From Apus apus (Eukaryota; Chordata; Aves; Apodiformes; Apodidae): a stretch of 64,000 nt of DNA. The stretch spans positions 46,635,869-46,699,868 of the forward strand of contig NC_067283.1 in the NCBI RefSeq assembly GCF_020740795.1. Reading direction: 5' to 3'. Positions 1-10,646 of this stretch are shown in pieces. Positions within the stretch are counted from its first letter, which is position 1, and every line of letters begins with the position of its first letter. The notes beneath the pieces were generated by a model. It searched no databases and had not been told where the DNA came from. It was given only the letters and a program-made list of their open reading frames with translations. Position numbers and translations under genes: made by a program.

Positions 1-3000
1 ACCAACGGCTGCGTCCTTCACCCAGAAAGGAAGGTATGTACTCAAGTGACACATCCCATAGGCCCCCAGCCTGGGCAGCCAAGGATCAGCCCTAACCTTT
101 GATGCTAGATGATCTTCTAGCCTGTGTTTCTGTGCTGTTAAAGTTTCTCTGACCCACAAACTGAAAAATCCCCTGGTGACACTGCTGGAGTAGCAGTTCT
201 GCAATGCTCTGCTCACTTCTCGCTCTGTTCTCTCCCTGCAGCAGCAGCCTGACCTGCATACAACCCCTGCCTGGATTTGCCTCCCTGCCTGCTCCTCCAT
301 GTGCCAGAGAGCTGGTTGTCTTGTGCTCAGCCCCCAGCTGCTGTCACTTCTGGCTGAGCTGTGGCACAGGGGTGACATTCAGGGTCCTGGGTGAGTTTTG
401 TGTAACACAGGAAGCATCTTTTCTGGGTATCCCTTTTTAAAATCTGTTCTCCTTCCAAAATTAATAGATCACTCCCTCAACCTATCCTTTCTGGTGTGTA
501 TGTATGCTCCTGCAGGGATCTAAATATTTCGCTTTGGAAAGAATAAATAGATGGGGGTCGTTCATGTTGTATTGTTATTTTCTGACTTTTTTTTAAAGTA
601 TCCAGAAGGATGCATGTAATGCTGGGTTTGTTTACTTCTTTGTTTGGAGATACACATCTTCTGTGCCAGCTAAGTGAGCAGCAATGGTGTTTAATAAGCG
701 AGTCCATGTGAATACACTAATTTGTAGGCTATCACATCTCAAAAGCTGAATTATAAACCCAGGTTTCCCACAGGCCTGGAACACTAGTTTTCCCTGGAGT
801 TTAAATAACCATGAAAATCCAGATGTTTAATATCCACTGAAGACCCTATAGAAGAACTGGGCTCTACAGTTGTGTTCTCTGGAGAGGAAAACTGATTCCC
901 ACGTTGACAAAGAAGGCCACAGGGAAACTAAAAAGGGAGTTAAGTGCAGCCCACTGAGGTCAAGGACAATCAAAGCTGAGTGAGGCTAAACTCTTTAAGG
1001 TACAAAAGGAGCAACTGGAGATTGTGCAAGGGTAGAAGGTCTACTGGGGTCCAACACCCTTTTTATCTGTGACATGCTTCATCCTAGAGATTTCAGTGGA
1101 TTTTGGAAGAAACACACAGTTTCAGCTTCTGGAAGCAATGCTGGTATTTGGAGAGTGTTTTAGTTTCTCCGTCAGGACAGTAAATTATGCCACAAGATGA
1201 CAAGGACAACATGAGCTATTTGGAAACTCAAAGTAGAACAGAAATACTGTATAAACTAAACCTCAGAAAGCCAAATGGCTGATGAATTTGGTGCCTCTAG
1301 TCTGAAATGTTCCTCCTTGCAATATCCGAGTATCTCAGAAAATTTACTGGATGCATCTTCACTGTACCACAGCAAGGCATGTGGTCATCCACCTTGAAAA
1401 GCTGAGTTGCAGGTGAGAGAAGGGTGAGGTGCAGAGAACTGTGTGTCTAAGACTGAGCTGTGGACACATGATGATCTCTGGAGGGCCAAGACTGGTATTG
1501 CAGCCTCCTGAGACACTTCCTCCCTTCCTTTTGCTTGTCTCCAAAGCCCTGGATGGTCTCACAATGTAATGCTCTAGTGTACAGAGGCCTAACAGTTGCT
1601 CCCAACCCCCTGAATGCATTTGCTGGCAGCTCCCCACATTGAATTGAAAAAGTCCAGCAATGTCAGTGCAATGTATCCTGCCTCTGATACAGACAGAATC
1701 TGCTGCCTGTAGCTGGTATTCATGCTGAAGAATTAGCATTGTTCTGCTGTGCTGTGGCATCCTGCTGGGCGCCGTTCAGACCTGCTTTAGTTCAGCTAAC
1801 AAGCCAGTCGAGATCACAGAATGGCAAGAAAAAATAATAAAAAGCCTGAAAGTTACTGGTGTTTAGCACTGTCTTTAGCTGTAATGTAGGCAGTGGGCTT
1901 TCATGCCAGAATGACCTACACTGGAAAAGTCGATAATGTTTGTATTTAAAAGATTATAGAGATTTTTGTCCTGCTGAAATGGGTTTCAAGCTGTGCTGAA
2001 TCCAATTGCTGTTCAATTGACACAGGTACTTAGGAATGATTAAAGCTTTAACAAGCCCACAGCCCAATTTTTTTTCTTTCTTTGAGAGAATTTTAATGAA
2101 CGCAGGGGATACAAGAATCAAATATAAGGAAAAGCCTTTCAGTGCTCTGCTAGGACATTGTAACATTCAGATTTTGCCCAACTTGCAAGTTCCTTGCTCA
2201 GGTGGAGAGGCACTGTCTGGTTTACACTCAGGATGCTGGAGCTCACTGAAATGTGCAGAGCTGGGCTGCAGCTGGGAACATCTGGCTGTGGTGTGTCCTC
2301 AGTGCAGCTGCTGCCCCATGTGTGGCAAGGATGGAGGGGCTGGTGATGCCCAAAGTGTAGGAGAGCAGAGCGGCATCCAGACACATTCCAGTATGAAACA
2401 CCAGGGCAGATGAGACTCTTCAGGGTCAGGAGCACTGGCATAGCTGACACTTCTCTTACATGCTGCCCCAGCTCCCTGGGGAGAGCTGCCCCTTCCCCGG
2501 GTGTGGGTGCTCCTTGGTTCTTGGGAGGCTGCCAGGGTTTCCCCTCACTCCAGGAGGAGCACTTACAGCTTCCACCCTCTTTTTCACAGCCACCGTATGC
2601 GTGGCCCTGTGAGGGCAGAGCCACAGGCTTTTCCCTGCTCATTTATGTGGAAATTGCAGGGAAGCTGCTCTTTTCAGAGAGATTTGTCCAGCACCTGTTT
2701 TGAAATTGAGTTAATAAAGCTGGAACAGAACTAATTGAATCGAGCACATGGTGAAAACAGTCTTTAAATGCAAAAAAAAGGTATCGATTTGCTATTTTGC
2801 CAGTGTTAATTTAGCTCCTACCCACATGCTTCCATAAAGGTGGATTTGAGTAAAGCTAAGTTAAATGTCAGAAATTTGGCAGTGCTGGAACTCGCCTCCC
2901 AGAGGTGATTTGGAATTGCGTAATTCACATAATTTCTCCAGAATATGCACATAAATAAGGACAGGAATGCACTTTCCTGGTTTTTCATTGGTTTAGCGTA

Positions 3001-3989
3001 TGAACTGTAGAAATTGCTACAGAGGAATTCAACTGCTTCTTCCCCTTGACAAGCACCCTCTTTTCAGCATGTGAAAAATGCAGTCCTTTTCTTATTAATG
3101 CACATACTCAGGAGAAATTATGTGAGTTAAGCAATGCAAAATCACTTCCTGTTTCAGTTTAAGGAATTAACTTGGGCACCAGCTGCTGCTGCAGACCCAG
3201 GAGCTGCAGGAGAGGTTATCGGGGGTGAAGGTGGAGCCTGCAGGTAGAACCCCTGTTGCTGGGACAGGCACAGATGACAGCGAGGGGACTGGCTGGATGG
3301 AGTCCCCAGGGTGCCAGTTTTGCACAGGCAGGGATCACTGCCTTGCTGCCAGCCTAGGGCTTGCTGCCATGCTCTGTGTGCCAAGTAAGGGCTGGGCACA
3401 ATCTCCCTGCTTCTCCCCAGGCTGCTGGGCAACTCAGGCTGCCTCCGTGATACCCTGGAGCGACCCGTTTGCTCTTAGTGCAGTGACCAGGCTGCTCCAA
3501 TCCCTCCTTCCCCTCAGGATCGTCCTGTGCTCTTTTCAGGGAACTTTCCTTGCCCCCTCCCTGAATGAACACTTGGCTCACCACATGGCAGGGAATGCTC
3601 TGGTATTCCTTGATTTGCAGCCATCAGCAGAACTTTCACTTTTAGTTCACAATATGAAATAAATAAGCCAGAAAGGTGAAACATGCTGTGTGGTTCCTCT
3701 GTTAGTTTTAGCATGGTTGACTCCAGACACTTAGGCTTGGTGTGTAACTCAGCTCTCTACAAATGGGGTCACTGTGAAGGTAGCTGGTCTTTTCTGGCAA
3801 GTATTGTGCTGTGGTGTTTTTATTTGGGTAAGTTTCCCTTATAGTTTCACACCTATTTGGACTTTCACAAGATTTCTTTAAAAAGTGGCCTATTTGTCTG
3901 GCTACTCAGCACATGTGAGGTACTTGCATTGCAGAATGAAGGCACTTGCTTGTCTATACTAAGACACCCAGCAACATGCAGTGACAGGA
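1..3989. other. Intergenic sequence downstream of CCK; no gene recognised
   Basis: Several open frames of 60-167 codons occur (for example 2,139-2,642 minus and 3,225-3,662 plus). None shows a recognisable domain, signal peptide pattern or splice context, and opposite-strand frames overlap one another. No CR1 or LTR was recognised. If mammalian gene order holds, the 3' end of TRAK1 lies beyond the left edge, but I see no evidence for it here. Confidence 0.5.
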
Positions 3990-4012
3990 CAAGAAGGAAT
4001 AAGTGAAATAAT

Positions 4013-4018
4013 TTTAAT
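4013..4018 (-). terminator. Probable CCK polyadenylation signal ATTAAA
   Basis: The minus strand reads ATTAAA about 230 nt after the stop codon. It is followed within some 25-50 nt by a GT-rich stretch (TGTTGCTGGGTGTCTT), a plausible downstream element. Cleavage would fall near 3,995-4,000, giving a 3' UTR of about 250 nt. A canonical AATAAA at 3,819-3,824 (minus) is an alternative distal signal. Confidence 0.5.
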
Positions 4019-4204
4019 ATAATATCAGTGTATGAGAAACCACAAAAGCAAGAAAACATTTTCTGGAAAATTCTGCATATGTATGTATTGCATTGTATAA
4101 TCTTACCAACAAATTTACATCAAATACATGATATATTTTAAAACACTGATTCGAAGAGGACAACAAATTAAGTTTTCTCTCTCTGTACAGACATGGGAGT
4201 GTGA

Positions 4205-4220
4205 TTTTTTTTTTTTTTTT
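4205..4220 (-). repeat. A16 tract in CCK 3' UTR
   Basis: There are sixteen consecutive A residues on the CCK sense strand (T on plus), about 25 nt after the stop codon. It is a mononucleotide repeat within the 3' UTR and not a polyadenylation site, since no hexamer precedes it at normal distance. Confidence 0.9.
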
Positions 4221-4244
4221 CCTGTTGCTATAGTTTGCTGCTCT

Positions 4245-4381
4245 TTAGGAGGAGTATTCATATTCTTCAGCACTGCGGCGTCCAAAATCCATCCAGCCCA
4301 TGTAGTCTCTGTCATTTATCCTGTGTGTGGGATCAATGCTCTGTACCCTGTTTCCCATAACTGAGAGCCTTCCAGTGGGAC
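4245..4381 (-). CDS. CCK: Preprocholecystokinin, coding exon 3 (residues 86-130, contains CCK-8)
   Basis: This exon encodes the bioactive end of the CCK precursor. After the acceptor CTTTTTCTTCAG (AG at 4,383-4,382), phase-1 joining to exon 2 gives [20 protein letters not shown] and then [20 protein letters not shown] followed by YEYSS and a TAA stop at 4,247-4,245. DYMGWMDF (residues 111-118) is CCK-8. Tyr112 is the sulfated tyrosine, Gly119 donates the C-terminal amide, and Arg120-Arg121 is the dibasic convertase site. The acidic tail with Tyr126 and Tyr128 is also conserved. Monobasic cleavage after Arg106 and Arg110 would yield CCK-12-like and CCK-8 forms. The two coding exons total 393 nt, i.e. 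130 codons plus stop. No frameshift or missing key residue is seen. Confidence 0.97.
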
Positions 4382-4637
4382 CTGAAGAAAAAGCGTTTGG
4401 GAAAGCAGAGTGTAAGCAGACACATTTTTCAGGTTAATCCATTTCCTGATATGTTTTGTACACATCAGCAGATGTATGCAATACTTGAAACTGTTTGACT
4501 CAATCCAGACCGTGTAACACTATGCCATGTCACTGAGGGGAAAGCCCTAGAAACACGACGGGCAATGTCTGGAAAGGGGCTTGGGTTTTTATCGTGAAAT
4601 CAACAGACTGTTTGCTCCCTCCTGGCTGCCAGGAAGG

Positions 4638-4700
4638 AATCGTAGAAGCATACAATCATAGAAGGGTTTTGGTTGGAAGGGACCTTAAAAGATCATCTAG
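4638..4700 (-). mobile_element. CR1 LINE 3'-end fragment in CCK intron 2
   Basis: A short piece in antisense orientation carries the CR1 terminal signature: AATCATAGAAGG, then TTGGTTGGAAGGGACCTT, then AGATCATCTAG. Only the last 60 or so bases of a CR1 element can be recognised, and the sequence beyond 4,700 does not match CR1. Confidence 0.75.
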
Positions 4701-5385
4701 GAACATGGGTGCATTTCTCCTTTTTCCTTCCTGTGTCACTAGATAGAGAGAGAAATGAAGTCCAGGCCATTTCTCACTCTTCCTAGGAGCCTGCACCCTT
4801 GCTTGCTGGTACTGGGAGAGTCTCTCTACAGACAAAGAAACTCTGCCTCAGGCCTGAGACAGGACTTCTTCACCACCATCCCATCTTGCCTGAAGAGCCA
4901 TAAATGTAAGTACAAGAGTTCTTACAATGCAAATTCACTAACAAGCAGGGTAGAGTTATGAACCCCAGGTTTTGCAGAGAAGTGGGAATGGTCCTGAAAT
5001 TGAGAAAGTTGTGTCTGGAATTTACAGCTAGAGATGTCTATTGCTGGAATTATACAGGGGTTATTAATATGTCAGTGATATTTTCATCACTTAGCCAAAG
5101 CTTTCATAATTCCTTTCACAGCAGGGTTGGATGCTGATCTCTGATCTTGCCTTTGTCTTTCTGTCTTCTTTGCTTAGAGGAACAAAGACACAAACTATTT
5201 GCAAGGAGAATTAACACCTTAAAAAAAGGTCTGCAATCCTGTGTTTTGACATCATCACACTGTGTAACTAAAAATGCAGGGAAAAGGAAATTACTTCTCT
5301 CTGTATCCCCTGAAAAGAGGGAAAATTGATATATGCTGATAATTAGATTGGTCTTAAACCTCGAGTGAGGAAGAATTAGAATTTA

Positions 5386-5703
5386 TCACAGAATCATAAA
5401 GTATGCTGAGTTGGAAGGGACCCATCAGGATCATCAAGACCAATTCCTGTCCCTGTGTAGGGCACCCCAAGAATCACACCATGTGCCTGAGAGCATCATC
5501 CAAATGCTTCTTGAACTCAGGCAGGCTTGGTGCTGGGACCACATCCCTGGTGACCTCGTTCCAGTGCTCAACCACCCTCTGGGTGAAAAAACTCTTCTTG
5601 ATATCCAACCTAAACCTCTCCTGATTAAGCTTTCTGCCATTTCCCTGAGTTCTGTCGTTGATGACAGAAGTGATCAGCACCTGCCTCATCTCTTCCCCTG
5701 TAT
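5386..5703 (-). mobile_element. CR1 LINE fragment, 3' end (CCK intron 2)
   Basis: The plus strand shows the reverse complement of a CR1 3' UTR. It begins TCACAGAATCATAAAG and GTTGGAAGGGACCCATCAGG, then CCACATCCCTGGTGACCTCG, CAACCCTCTGGGTGAAA-like text and TTGATATCCAACCTAAAC. It is 5'-truncated near 5,703, as is usual for CR1. Its 3' sequence resembles the plus-strand copy at 30,246-30,556, suggesting one subfamily. Open frames on both strands here are repeat-derived. Confidence 0.88.
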
Positions 5704-8700
5704 TTAATGCAGACTGAGGCTTGAGGAATACTTCAACTGTTCAAAATGGAAAAGAAGTGCAAATCAAACCCCACAAATCCAAATCTACACAGTTGCCTTG
5801 CTTATGGTTTCTTGTGTTCTAAAGGAACCCTTGGTGACTCTGTGCTTTTATATTTCAAGCTTTTCCTCATGTAATGATTTATAAGGAACATGATACACTA
5901 AAACCAAAACGAACTGCATCGTTTTGTTAGTGGTTGCACAGGGATAAGAGAGTTAAAGGTACCGAAAAAAGAAACCAGCCCTGTTTTCAACATTTACCTA
6001 AAACAAAATAGCAAAAAATGTAATTATCTCTAGAAAAGGACGTCTACCATTAAACACTCAAACCCCATGAAATTCACATTCATAATTCAAAAGATGTCAT
6101 TAAGTTGGTGAGAATGGCTTCTCGGCACAACAATTAGGCAGGACTAAGCACAGAACTATCACTCAGCTGTTGGTATGTAAGCAACTTCTGAGCTTTCAGT
6201 GACCTGTGGGCTGTAATGGTTCCCCTGGTGCCGTTATGGTCTGCCCTGGCAAAAGCTCCTTAGAGGATAGTGAATGTGCATGTCATTGACTCAAGGGCTA
6301 CAACATCTCCTCTACACAGTGCCAGAGTCATGCTGAAAGCCTGCAAATGAAGGTAATAGAAAGCCTGGGCTCACAAACAGTAAAATTAATTTCCTAACAG
6401 CACCTTAATTACCTTTCCCAAAACCACTGGAGGTGCCCTGTGGATACTGTGTAATCAACGTACAGCAAACATATTCAAAACTGTAGCAGCTGAGCTACAA
6501 AGCCACCATCTAGCCCTGAAGGGGATGTAACTCTCTCACTGTTTCGAAATATTGTCCAAAATCAGCCTTTCTTTAATCAGAAGGGCAAATGCCAGCAGCG
6601 ATGACTACTAACACTAGCAAATGCCCAGACTCTCTTTCCTCCTAAATGGAATTTTCTACTGAGTCTTATGGTTTAGACAGGTGAAAAGCAATTAATACAG
6701 TGGTTGTGAGAGTTCTGCAGAGATTTCTGAAGTGCCCCCCAGAACCTTTGTGTTAAATGAGAATATAATGTTCCAATGGGAACATTGTTTGTATTGTTAT
6801 AAAATCAGTAACTATTGTTTGTCCCTGTGTATGGTATCTCTGCAGTAGCTAGCAAGTACATCTACAAACCAGAGCTCAACCAGCCTAGTCATGACACGAT
6901 AATCCCATCATCTACTAACGGTCACTTTGTAGAGTTAATGAAATATGCCAATTAACTTGTATGCAGGAAGTTCCTCCTCATATACACACTTCACAAAAAG
7001 ACATCTTAAATCCAGAGTGTTTTTTTTTTCACTTCATCTGATTAAACTATTTGGAAACTCATGCAATAAGGTTCTTATTCAGTAACAGCTTTAGCTGTAG
7101 CACTGAATTGTGAAATTTCATATCTGAATTATCTTTCCATTCTGGTTTTCTGTTTTTCTCTTTTCGATTTCTCTGCTGAAATACGTTCCTTAATGGATAT
7201 TGTAATAATTTGTAACATGAAATAACGTCTCTCTGATTATATTAAAAGTGCTTCTTTATCCTGTTGTTTTCATTTGCCACTGTTCTTTGTACAGTGCCGA
7301 ATGTGTATGGCCACATATGTAATGCATAAAATACATGTGGCATCTCTTAATTGCCACCAAAATCAAGAACAGAATTATGCCCAGCATACAGGTCAACAGT
7401 GAGGCTAGCAGGACAGGCTGGTTAAAAGATCTGCATAAGGTTGTGTGGAGGCACAGGAGAGGAGGAAGCTCTTACTCATATAAAGTGAATTTATCCTAAG
7501 CACAGTGTGGGAATGGCAGTGAATTAATTTCTCCATTTCTGTATATCCAGGTAACTGGATATACATCACTCCTTTCCTTCAAACCCTCCTTGCTTCTCAG
7601 ATGTCCTCTTTCCCTGCAGTACAATGGATAGACTGGAGTGAAGCTATCACAAGTAAACCAGACTTGTGTAGTGGCTTTTGTTGAGGTTGGCAGTCAGAAG
7701 GTGGCAGCAATTAGGCTGCCCACGGTGCTACTCTATTGAGATTCAAAGCAATAAATTGATGAGACAGTTGAAAAGGAAAAAATGTTTTCTTGGGGTGAGT
7801 TTCAGTGGGAAATTATTTTGATCCTTTATTTTTACTGGTAGCACAGACAGCATGTGTTTGTGTCTGTGTAAAATGTATGCTGTGTCAACAGGGACAGCTT
7901 TAGTCTTTCCCTTGCTTGCTCACATTCGTAGTACAATTGTTTCCTCAAGAGACACAATAAGATAAATGACACAATAAGAATGAAGCCCGTTCATTCCACT
8001 ACTCTAGTGGTGCTTCATGCCCTTGTTACAAATGCAGGGCCATGGAGGTTTTAAGTAATTGCAAGATTGTGTTCCCAGGCTGCCTGAGACCTGAGGAATC
8101 GACACGTTTTGAAGCAAATGTGTGTTTTACTTATCACTGCTTTTAGTTACTGTCTTCATAAATCTGAGATCTGATCTTTCAAAAGCTTTCACGGTTTTGT
8201 AGCTTCCTCTGGGAACAAATACATGGAAAATCCAACACTCAGAAGATTTCCCTGGTACAGGTATTTCTGGCCAAGGTGAGTTTCGCTGGGTATTATTCTG
8301 AGTATTTAGCCTCAGAAAAGTTTTTCTGCCCTCCAATTAAAAAGGAAGGGAGGCAGTTAACTAAATGAAAAAGTCTGAAGAAAATACAATTCCTCTATTT
8401 TATCTGAGATACAACATGCTGAAAATAATACTAAAAGAATTATAAAGCTATGAAGTGGTAAGTTAAAAATAAAAGTGGAGCCACGGCCTGGCAGGGAGGT
8501 TACATTTTCTTCAGTTACCTGCGTGCAGCTCTCTCAGTCAGGGGCTGCTACTTACCAGTCTTCTTTGGGAGGAGCCTGGCAGTAAACGTGAAAGAAAATG
8601 CTCTCTACCTCAGGAATAACCAGGCAAAATCTATATCCTGTCTTCCCTAGGAATTCATGCTAGGTGATCGACAGGGTTATCTTAATATCTTGGTATGTCG

Positions 8701-8753
8701 GCAGGAAATTCCCCGGACCCAGAAGTGTCAGCAAAGTGAGCTGTAAGCGGTAC

Positions 8754-9009
8754 CTTTTCTGGCTTGCTGGAGATACTTGGCCAACAAGGCGCCGATGTTC
8801 GCCCTCTGGTCGCTGCTTCCATCCAGCCGCGGCACAGGTTTCAGCGGCCCGGCAGACGAAGGGGCACGGACATGCCGGGAGTGTCCTGTCAAGCTCTGCT
8901 CAAGCTCAGGAGCCAGGGGATTCCCATTGTGCGAGCCCACAGTTTGCTGTCCCAAAGAGCTCGCTGAGAGCACAGCAAGGAACACGCAGATGCAAACACC
9001 GCCGTACAT
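8754..9009 (-). CDS. CCK: Preprocholecystokinin, coding exon 2 (residues 1-85 and first base of codon 86)
   Basis: This exon encodes the start of the cholecystokinin precursor, a secreted gut and brain peptide hormone acting through CCK receptors. Residues 1-20 form a hydrophobic signal peptide (MYGGVCICVF...), with likely cleavage before QQTVG. Residues 21-85 are the propeptide and include the bird-typical stretches NGNPLAPELEQSL and RAPSSAGPLKPVPRLDG, then IGALLAKYLQQARK, which is conserved in all CCK precursors. The ATG lies two bases after an acceptor (pyrimidine tract, AG at 9,013-9,012; exon begins at 9,011). That fixes this Met as the start. The exon ends at 8,754 with AAAG|GTACCG, a phase-1 donor. 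The frame reads open for a few codons into the intron, but exon 3 homology shows splicing occurs here. Several residues differ from remembered chicken CCK, so the bird is probably not chicken. Confidence 0.96.
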
Positions 9010-9011
9010 TG

Positions 9012-10498
9012 CTGGAGGGAAAAAGAAGGAAGAGGCTGTTCAAATCTATTGTTTATGTTGTCCCTACCTCCATCTTCCACTGGGGTGCTGGTTAGCTAGT
9101 TTGTTTGTTTTTTAATACAGGTAACTGTGGGATGTGTCTTAAGCTGGCAAACAAGTACGTGAATAGTAAAACATCCCTTGATAAGAAGATAAACTGAAAG
9201 GAATACAATTAATTCACTGTAGTATGTGCTATGTCTCCCTGATCAACTCAATTCTTACTGGCTTTTCTGTTTTTTTGGAAGCTGTATTTAATCAAAACTT
9301 AAGGGAGATGAAACCAGCTCTTAGGAAAGTCTCAGGATTCAACCATTATTTTGCTCCTGTACTAAAATCTGCTCTTAATGCAAATATGCAGTTTTGACGA
9401 GTTCTATTAAAAGCCCTTATGCTATCAACCCTTCACTGGTTTAAACTTTAGCGTTCAAGAGGTTTTCACCTTGTCATACATGGCAAGAATGAGCAAAAAC
9501 TTGTAAAAAGGAAAGAAAAAACCAAAATCTAACACCCACTCCCAAGCATTTGATCTACAAGCTGGGGTGGTAAAAGCTGGTTAGTCAAAAGCTGTTAACA
9601 AATACTGTGCAATTTAACATTATTCTTCTTCGTGTAAAACAGAGAATTCAAATGTAACATTTTTTTTACTGCTTTCTTAAACAAGTATTAGAAAAAAAAA
9701 ATGTTGTTTTACTAGATTGTTTGATCATATAAGCTGAAATAGTATCTTTCTGGCAACACAGAAATTACCCTCAGTTATTAGGAAAAACAAGGTCCCTTGT
9801 ACTTAATGCTATAGGGGTAATTTCCGTTCATAAACATACCTTAATTATCTCATCTGTATGAGAATTTCTGAAGAGATTACATTTTTGAGGAGTATACTGA
9901 ACACAGTCTTTCCATTTTGAAAGAGGAGAAAGCTAAGTTGATTTGCCCACCCTAGGTGCTAGAATGAAAACATTTGCAATGCACAAGATATGTTATTTTA
10001 GTACGGTTAGAACATGAATGAAAAATGTCAAAATGTCACTCCAGCCCCGTTGTTAGTGATGTATCCATGTAGGTGCCGGTACTTGAAACCAAAGGTGCGT
10101 TGCATCCTTTCCACGGAGGTATCTTTCCAACCGGCCAGATCCCTGCATTTTTTAGGCGTATATGTATTCATGTACATACTGACGACTCCCAACACAGACT
10201 CTCACCCCAGGTAGCTGTTTCTTTCACAGCGTGCTTGTTCAGGAGCACGGCCCCCTAACCCCGGGACCGCTCGGTGCCCCCCGCTCCCCCGGCCCGCACC
10301 GGGGACACCCCGCGGCGGTGGGGAGCACCCCCGAATTCCTCTCCGGCTCCGGACCCGGGGGCGTCTGCTCCAGCAAAGGCAGGGTGCCCTCAGAAGCCGC
10401 CGCACAGGTAAGCGACAGACCCCCCGCCCATTTCGTTCCCCCCTCCCGGACCCCCCAGCAGAGATGCGGTCAGAGAACGGCTGAGAGGCGCTTCCTAC
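9012..10498 (-). other. CCK intron 1
   Basis: This lies between the probable exon 1 donor (GTAGGA) and the exon 2 acceptor (TTTTTCCCTCCAG). The first part (above about 10,230) is CpG-island sequence, and the rest is AT-rich and apparently unique. No repeat or coding segment was recognised in it. The 5' boundary depends on the exon 1 call; the 3' boundary is firm. Confidence 0.6.
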
Positions 10499-10572
10499 CT
10501 TCCCGCTGCGCTTTCCCGAGGTCGCACCCGAGGAGGGAGTGAGAGAGGCCCGTGTGTGCCCGAGCAAGGGAA
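10499..10572 (-). other. CCK: Probable CCK exon 1 (5' untranslated)
   Basis: Exon 2 begins only two bases before the ATG, so an upstream untranslated exon must exist. The best minus-strand candidate starts about 30 bases after the TATA-like box and ends at GGGAAG|GTAGGA (donor GT at 10,498-10,497). It would be about 74 nt long. Its promoter spacing and position in the CpG island fit CCK genes in general. The donor is only moderately consensus and the start site is estimated from TATA spacing. Another donor further into the island cannot be excluded. Confidence 0.5.
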
Positions 10573-10596
10573 CTTGGGGGCGACTCAGCCTCGGCC

Positions 10597-10606
10597 CCTT
10601 AAATAG
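10597..10606 (-). promoter_or_regulatory. TATA-like box of CCK promoter
   Basis: Read on the minus strand this is CTATTTAAGG, an AT-rich island in otherwise very GC-rich sequence. It sits about 25-30 bases upstream of the predicted exon 1 start and about 40 bases downstream of a CRE/TRE-like element. Mammalian CCK promoters are known to be TATA-driven with the same order of elements, which supports the assignment. Confidence 0.6.
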
Positions 10607-10638
10607 CGGCGGGCGCCGTGGCGATGTTTGCACAGCTC

Positions 10639-10646
10639 TGACGCAG
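10639..10646 (-). promoter_or_regulatory. CRE/TRE-like element CTGCGTCA of CCK promoter
   Basis: The minus strand reads CCTGCGTCAGAGCTG here. CTGCGTCA is the combined cAMP/phorbol-ester response element described in mammalian CCK promoters, bound by CREB/AP-1 factors. It lies about 40 bp upstream of the TATA-like box, close to the mammalian spacing. The assignment combines a sequence match with position; binding in this species is not shown. Confidence 0.6.

Larger units (their letters stand above)
4382..8753 (-). other. CCK intron 2
   Basis: This is a 4,372-base phase-1 intron between AAAG|GTACCG and CTTTTTCTTCAG|GT. It contains two CR1 fragments (about 4,638-4,700 and 5,386-5,703). The remaining 5,704-8,753 is AT-rich, apparently unique sequence with frequent stops in all frames and no recognisable exon. 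Confidence 0.93.
3990..10575 (-). other. CCK: CCK gene, transcription-unit span (3 exons)
   Basis: The inferred transcription unit runs from a predicted start near 10,572 to a predicted cleavage site near 3,995. It has a non-coding exon 1 (probable), coding exon 2 and coding exon 3. This matches the known vertebrate CCK arrangement, in which exon 1 is untranslated, exon 2 opens just before the ATG, and exon 3 carries the bioactive peptide. Joining the two coding exons gives an uninterrupted 130-residue preprohormone, the usual length in birds, so the gene appears functional. In mammals CCK lies tail-to-tail with TRAK1, which would place TRAK1 left of this window; no TRAK1 coding exon was recognised here. 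The outer ends are inference. The coding exons are near certain. Confidence 0.9.

Noticed and set aside
1359..2642. Minus-strand open frames of 133 and 167 codons downstream of CCK
   Set aside because: No homology is recognised, opposite-strand frames overlap the same DNA, and no polyadenylation or promoter context supports a gene.
4115..4315. 66-codon minus-strand open frame over CCK exon 3
   Set aside because: It is out of frame with the CCK peptide; the true frame gives [11 protein letters not shown] and a stop at 4,245.
8728..9009. Reading CCK exon 2 as a single-exon 93-residue protein
   Set aside because: The last eight codons are intronic. The GTACCG donor at 8,753 and exon 3 homology show that the protein continues at 4,381.
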